Origin: Xenoacremonium recifei
Lineage: Eukaryota > Ascomycota > Sordariomycetes > Hypocreales > Nectriaceae
Length of the DNA: 64,000 bases
Assembly: GCA_012184525.1 (NCBI GenBank)
Contig: WOFQ01000064.1
Location: 124,001-188,000, forward strand
Direction of reading: 5' to 3'
This document shows positions 59,491 to 64,000 of the stretch, in pieces. A program made the translations under genes and the position numbers. Each line of letters starts with the position of its first letter. The stretch's first letter is position 1. The notes under the pieces are model-generated. The model was not told where the DNA came from. It made no database searches and worked only from the letters and a program-made list of their open reading frames with translations.

Positions 59491-60657
59491 TCAGGTAATA
59501 GTCTTAGTTAGAGTAGTTCCTTGGTGTACTATAACTCCATGCGGCCCGTATTCTTTATCGTAGCCATTTCGCTTCTCATGTTCCAGGATTGCAGATTCGC
59601 CCTTAAGGTAGACACTGTCGATATCATCCTTGCTTAGTCCCTTTGCCTCAGCAGCAGCAATCATGCGTTGAAGTTCGTCAGCAATACGAGCACGCTTGAA
59701 GTATGCTGTGCGAGGATAGTGCGTAATTCGTGGACGAGTGGGCTTATATTCGGGTATTGAGGTCCTTTCAAGAGCCCGGAGAATCACTTGCTCACATAAC
59801 GTCTTGTTTTGCACACCCATTTAGCTCACGGAAACAAGGGCTTTAGGGATTACGACTTACGTAGTCCATATCTTCCCGGTTAAGATTGAATGGCTCGACG
59901 AGGTTGACATGAGGGTTCGTAATTACACGAGCATAGTGAAGACTATTTTGCCCTTGAGTGTGTGGTAGGAGGCCATGCGTGATAAATACGTCTCCCGCCT
60001 TTGCGACAATTGAGGAGAATTGCCTGCACTTCGGTATGTGGTTGTAGAGAATGTGCTCCAGTGGCGGATCGAGACCCTCAGGGTGATCGTAAAGGTATTG
60101 ACAAACACCTGAGTGAAAGTCGTTAGCGGTGAGAGGTGAGGTGACCGTTCATACAAACCTCGAATGCCGTCTTCAGCAATCACGGTGCCACCACCACCCT
60201 CCGGAATGTCAGTAAAACAATGAATGACTGTCAACGCGTTGCCGCTGCTGTCGAGAAACTGTCGGTACCAATCATTATCGGTATGCCATCCCGATGCTTC
60301 TGTTGGTGAAATCTTTTCCGTCTTCCAGCGTTCACTTCCAAAGTTAATGATGAACTGATCGCCGCAGTAACGCTCGCGAACTGGGTCAATCTTGTCTTCC
60401 CCGCCCACAATCTCGACCATTTTATTCCACGCATCTGGACAAAACTCATGAACAGGCACTTCCCGATGACGAGGTAGTTTGATATACTCTTCTTTCCACG
60501 TGGACTTGTCGTCTGGGTCGTAACCCAATCTAATCCAAAGGTTTTCCATCCATTCCTTGAGGTATCGAGGTTGAATGGCATTAGAAACCCTTAGCCAACC
60601 ATGCTCGACAAAGTGTAATTGCTCTTCAGGTGTAAGGTACTTGTATTCTCGAGTCAT
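59491..60657 (-). CDS. Phytanoyl-CoA dioxygenase (PhyH)-like Fe(II)/2OG oxygenase
   Basis: Three exons (60657-60159, 60108-59861, 59802-59491) join in phase to 352 residues. The start at 60657 gives MTREYKYLTPEEQLHFVEHG, the usual PhyH opening. WHTDND supplies the iron-binding HxD. The distal His and the 2-oxoglutarate Arg lie in THGLLPHTQGQNSLHYARVITNP. An in-frame ATG further upstream at 60741 adds 28 residues and looks unnecessary. These enzymes hydroxylate or desaturate small molecules; the substrate cannot be read. No transit signal is seen. Confidence 0.85.
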
Positions 60658-61413
60658 TATGACGAAGTCGTAGCGTAACTTGGCTGTCAGTGACACGACC
60701 AGCTTAGACTGGGGATTTGAGACGTTGTCCGTCTCACTCACCTAGATGTTGGATTTTCGAATTCAGATGCCTGAAGGTTCTCCTTTCCCTGACATACTTG
60801 GGGCTAAGAAAGGAATCTCGGCTCGTTATATATTCACAGTAAGACATTCTGCGCAGAGATGGTCGCCACGCGGGATCGTTCGCTCCAATTCTTCCCGCGG
60901 GATGGAGCTGCGCCATCCCACTTTTTGTATTTTGGGTCGCATCGGTATGCCTTGTGGAATATGAGAATAAAACTTGATTGGTAATCCTTACGTCCTGGTG
61001 AATCTTGATGCGACACGAATTCATGTCGATATCTCATCATGCATTCAAGTCTTTTTTATGGCATATGCTCAAAATGCGGCAAAAGCCCAACTTAGCCGCA
61101 ATATTTATATTGATGCAGATGCCCTTGCGGACTGTCTTGGGAAAGGTGGGAAGAGCGGTACCTGGCCAACGACTTGCAAGTCGATATTACTAGTATGGAA
61201 CACTCTCGTGGACATGAGATCTCGTCCTCTTCTGGAGAGGCTATGAACCTAGAGTACAGGAAGGATTGGCACTCGCGAAGATATATTTCTTGCCTGTCTC
61301 GAAGGTCTAGAGACATGTATTGCCCCCTTTGAGATGAATATGATTCGTGCTTTTGTTTTTGTCGTAGTCTACACGAGTACTAGACACTCCGCTACCACAA
61401 TTCCATTGTACCC
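60658..61413. other. Intergenic before the PhyH-like gene
   Basis: Promoter of the PhyH-like gene and 3' flank of the reductase gene. Short open frames here have no recognisable content. Confidence 0.4.
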
Positions 61414-62717
61414 TTAGATCCCAAGACTCTGTAGAGACCTTACAAGCGAGGTTATGCTCTGCTCGATGGGCGTCCACTTGATATCCAGCAGCTTGGTTGT
61501 TGCCTCGTTATTAAAGCCATAGGCCTCTGCACGGTTGTTTGGCTCGCCACCCTTAAGTTCTGGACCAGGAAGTCTGTTCTTAAGCTCTGGAAAGTTCTCC
61601 CGGACGATATCGGCGACATGGTGATTAGAGATGTGTCCCTCAACGGGGAACAATCGCTTGCCACCAGCTTCCGGTAGCTCCATGCCTAGGATATGCGTGC
61701 GTGCAACGTCCCGCACGTCAACCCATAAGTCGACGGCACCAGTTGGGGGGATGGCGGTCTTCCATTTGCCTTGGACGAGAGCGACGAAACGCTCGTTGGA
61801 AGTGTTGATGCCATCGATGGTGGCGAGGTGGTGCTCGACGGGACCCACGACGAGAGGGGGATTGACGGTAACGAGGTCAAAGTTGGGCTTCTCTTTGGCA
61901 ACGAAGTCCCATGCGGCCTTCTCAGCCACCTTCTTAGAGACACGGTACGTTGTTGGCTTGCCACGTGAGATAGCGTTTATATCATCAGGATTCCATGAAG
62001 ACTCGGTGAAGACCGCCTTCGGGTCATCGAGGAGATCCTCATCAAGAATGGCGGCAAATGAAGAGGTTATAACCACACGTTTGACCGATGGAGCATATTC
62101 CTTGACAGCCCTCAGGATGCCCAGTGTCCCTTTCAAGGCCGGGTTGACAATCTCGTTCAGGCCATCCGCTAAAGAAAAAGGAGCCCACCGTTAGTAAAAC
62201 AAGTTGCGTGTGAGTGAGGAGAGGAAGCGGTGTTGGAGTGACTACTAAGACAGCCGACTTACTGAAGTTGAAGTGGAAAGGGCTGGCCATATGTATCACG
62301 AAGTCAAGACCAACCGTTTTGGATACCTCGTTGAAAGCACCATCGTGGGCTATATCTGGAACAATAGCTACCTCTAGCTTATCCTCATGCTCTTTGTACG
62401 CTTCACGAAGCTTCTTCGCCTTTTCCATTGACCTGACGGTCGTCAGGACGTTGTAACCCTTCTGGAGTAGCTGATCCAAGCAATGCGCTGTCCCAGTAAA
62501 GACACAGTTAGTGCGAAACAGTTGCATAGGCCAAACTTGATTGAAGGGAATGCCTCAGGTCTAAAAATAATAAAACCTCAGAAAACATACCGGCAATGAA
62601 ACCAGAGCCACCTGTGTCGAACTCTTGTTAGCTATCTATGTTCTCTCCGCTCGGCGAAGATTGGGAGCCGATTGAAGGTGTGGAGATAACCTCACCTGTG
62701 AGTAGAACCTTATGCAT
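61414..62717 (-). CDS. DFR/GRE2-like NAD(P)-dependent reductase
   Basis: An extended short-chain dehydrogenase (NAD-dependent epimerase/dehydratase fold). Two tiny 5' exons (MHKVLLTG, then GGSGFIA) rebuild the glycine-rich nucleotide motif GGSGFIA, followed by AHCLDQLLQKGYNVLTTVRS. DFVIHMASPF is the NAG-like strand. VVITSSFAAI and YRVSKKVAEKAAW give the catalytic Ser, Tyr and Lys. The C-terminal part has PPLVVGP and DVRDVARTHI. Relatives reduce ketones and aldehydes or act on dihydroflavonol-type substrates. The exact 5' splice structure is resolved in phase. It could serve a small metabolite route with the two upstream enzyme genes. Confidence 0.85.
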
Positions 62718-63057
62718 GACGATTTGGAGACAAGGTCAGGATGTCTGTCAAGTATACGAGTCGTATTTTCGTGGGTAAAGTAACACATTAGGACAATCTG
62801 CAGGCTATTTTATATTTACAAGGGATTTTTTAGGTCTGTTACCCTCGACGATCTGATGGGTGGATTTCGCCCTAAACCTCGGCCACTCCATGGATCTCTA
62901 GTGGCTGCTCCAAAGCCTATAAGTGCTATTATTTTAGTGGACGTTGACCGAAGGGGGTGCTGAACATTAGCCGTATAAGCAATGAGCCATGACCTAGCTA
63001 CAGCAGCCCACCTCTACGAGCGGCGGAAGAGGTAAAAAGCAGAACCGAGAAACTGTA

Positions 63058-63300
63058 GTTCACAATAATAATATTGACATCTAAGTACCCAATCTTAATA
63101 TTTATAATAATATTAGAAAAATAATTATAAATAACTAATTATATAAATAAAACTTAAATTTATTATATATTTATTTATAATTTAATTAAATTATATAATA
63201 ATTTAATTTAATATATAATTTTATTTTATATAAAATAAGAAATAGATAATTACTTCTATTAAGAATTTTTTTTAATTCTTTTATAGTAAATAAGCTGATA
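63058..63300. repeat. Extremely AT-rich block
   Basis: Nearly pure A/T over about 240 bp with many TAATTTA and TTATATA words and no coding signal. In fungi such blocks are typical ends of RIP-mutated transposons. Dinucleotide ratios would be needed to tell. Confidence 0.6.
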
Positions 63301-63480
63301 TAATGGCCATTTTTGAGGCTTTCTTAGTTCGTCATATAGTCTACTATTCCTTTGAACTGCCTACCTTCGTAGTGCGATGCTAACAAGTAGATCAACATCC
63401 TAGTTATCGCCAGTATCTCGTCTCTCTTGATAGGGGTGGGGTAGCAGAATGGCGCTATCCCGCAGGCATGTGTAAGCCCG

Positions 63481-63600
63481 ACACGGGATGGGCTCCTTCA
63501 GCACGGGATGGGTTCCTTCAGCACGGGATGGGCTTCTTCAGCACGGGATGTGATCTGTTAGCACGGGATGAGTCCTATCAACACGGGATGGATACCTTCA
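63481..63600 (+). repeat. 20-bp minisatellite, six units
   Basis: Six tandem units of 20 bp with core CACGGGATGGG and tail CTCCTTCAG. Units 4 to 6 differ at several positions, mostly after the CACGGGATG core. All units keep exact 20-bp spacing. Confidence 0.92.
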
Positions 63601-64000
63601 GCCCGAGACATTCCCTTTCTCATTCCTCGATAGCGAGCTCAATACGACCCGGGGACTCAACGATAGATGTCTTTAGTGTTTGGTATGAGTCTAATCCCAA
63701 TTGGTACCCGTTGTCCAAGCACGGGCTCTCGACGAACTCCAGAATCGTAGCTCCAGGCCAATGCTTCAATGCCATGTTCGACACTTCGATCACGACGTCT
63801 GTTTGCCAATCAGCTCCGCCAATCGCGTAGCGGACGCCGTGGAGAAGTCTTAAGATTACAAGTAGTTAGACCCACCAAGAGGCGGGGAAGAGCGCTTAAG
63901 ACCAAAACCATTCAGTCAGTCAACTTCCCATCATCATCTAGCCAGAGATCTTAGCCAAGCTGGGTGGTTGTCTACGATCTTTCTGACGATACCATCCCTG

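Larger units (their letters stand above)
62718..64000. other. Non-coding right flank
   Basis: No gene supported. It contains an AT-rich block (63058-63300), a minisatellite (63481-63600) and a unique-looking tail to 64000. A 120-codon frame through the minisatellite is judged spurious. Confidence 0.5.

Noticed and set aside
63468..63830. 120-codon open frame through the minisatellite
   Set aside because: Its first half is made of 20-bp tandem repeat units read in shifting frames; no motif and no start context support a gene.
1..64000. tRNA, rRNA or CRISPR features
   Set aside because: No T-loop GGTTCRANNCC with matching arms, no rRNA blocks, and no regularly spaced direct repeats apart from the 20-bp minisatellite without spacers.

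Overview
The window reads as nuclear DNA of a filamentous ascomycete, most likely a eurotiomycete of the Aspergillus/Penicillium type. The reasons are many short GT..AG introns of about 45-60 nt with CTAAY-like branch sites, several Zn2Cys6 regulators, families typical of such genomes (DUF6604, HRI1, NPC1/Ncr1, S10 carboxypeptidases, OPT and ABC-C transporters), and AT-rich or transition-mutated relics that look like RIP. I see no bacterial operons, CRISPR array, rRNA or tRNA gene. Exon joins were worked out by hand from reading frame and splice signals; no database was searched.

Layout. 1-4.5 kb: an edge-truncated unknown gene, a gag-like retroelement relic, and a flavin-reductase-like pseudogene with an apparently lost ATG and two nonsense codons. 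4.5-8.4 kb: a complete NPC1/Ncr1 sterol transporter, the only clear core gene in the left half. 9-12.5 kb: a DUF6604 gene bracketed by two diverged copies of a ~142 bp repeat, with a truncated relic of the neighbouring aminotransferase beside the right copy.

12.6-45 kb is a dense accessory island. It holds an ACC-synthase-like PLP enzyme, a RidA-type deaminase, an amino-acid permease broken by two footprint-like insertions, two related divergent Zn2Cys6 regulators, three S10 serine carboxypeptidases, an M61-like membrane-anchored metallopeptidase, an OPT peptide transporter, a full-length ABC-C transporter, a second ACC-synthase-like enzyme, and an M20D amidohydrolase. Together they import, trim, cleave and export peptide- or amino-acid-conjugated substrates. 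Two readings fit. One is a peptide-nitrogen scavenging island, supported by GATA motifs between the two regulators. The other is a glutathione S-conjugate or mercapturate-like route: OPT and ABC-C move conjugates, S10 enzymes trim C-terminal residues, PLP enzymes act as C-S lyases, and RidA clears 2-aminoacrylate.

46-54 kb: an HRI1-like gene, then an AAAP amino-acid transporter, a third Zn2Cys6 regulator and an N-carbamoyl-amino-acid hydrolase/allantoate amidohydrolase-type enzyme, plausibly a small ureido-amino-acid module. 54.8-62.7 kb: a secreted type-B carboxylesterase, a repeat-rich gap with a foldback element and a G-quadruplex-capable tract, a secreted CrtC/AttH-lipocalin-like protein, a phytanoyl-CoA-dioxygenase-like enzyme and a DFR/GRE2-like reductase. 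62.7-64 kb: AT-rich sequence and a 20-bp minisatellite, with no supported gene.
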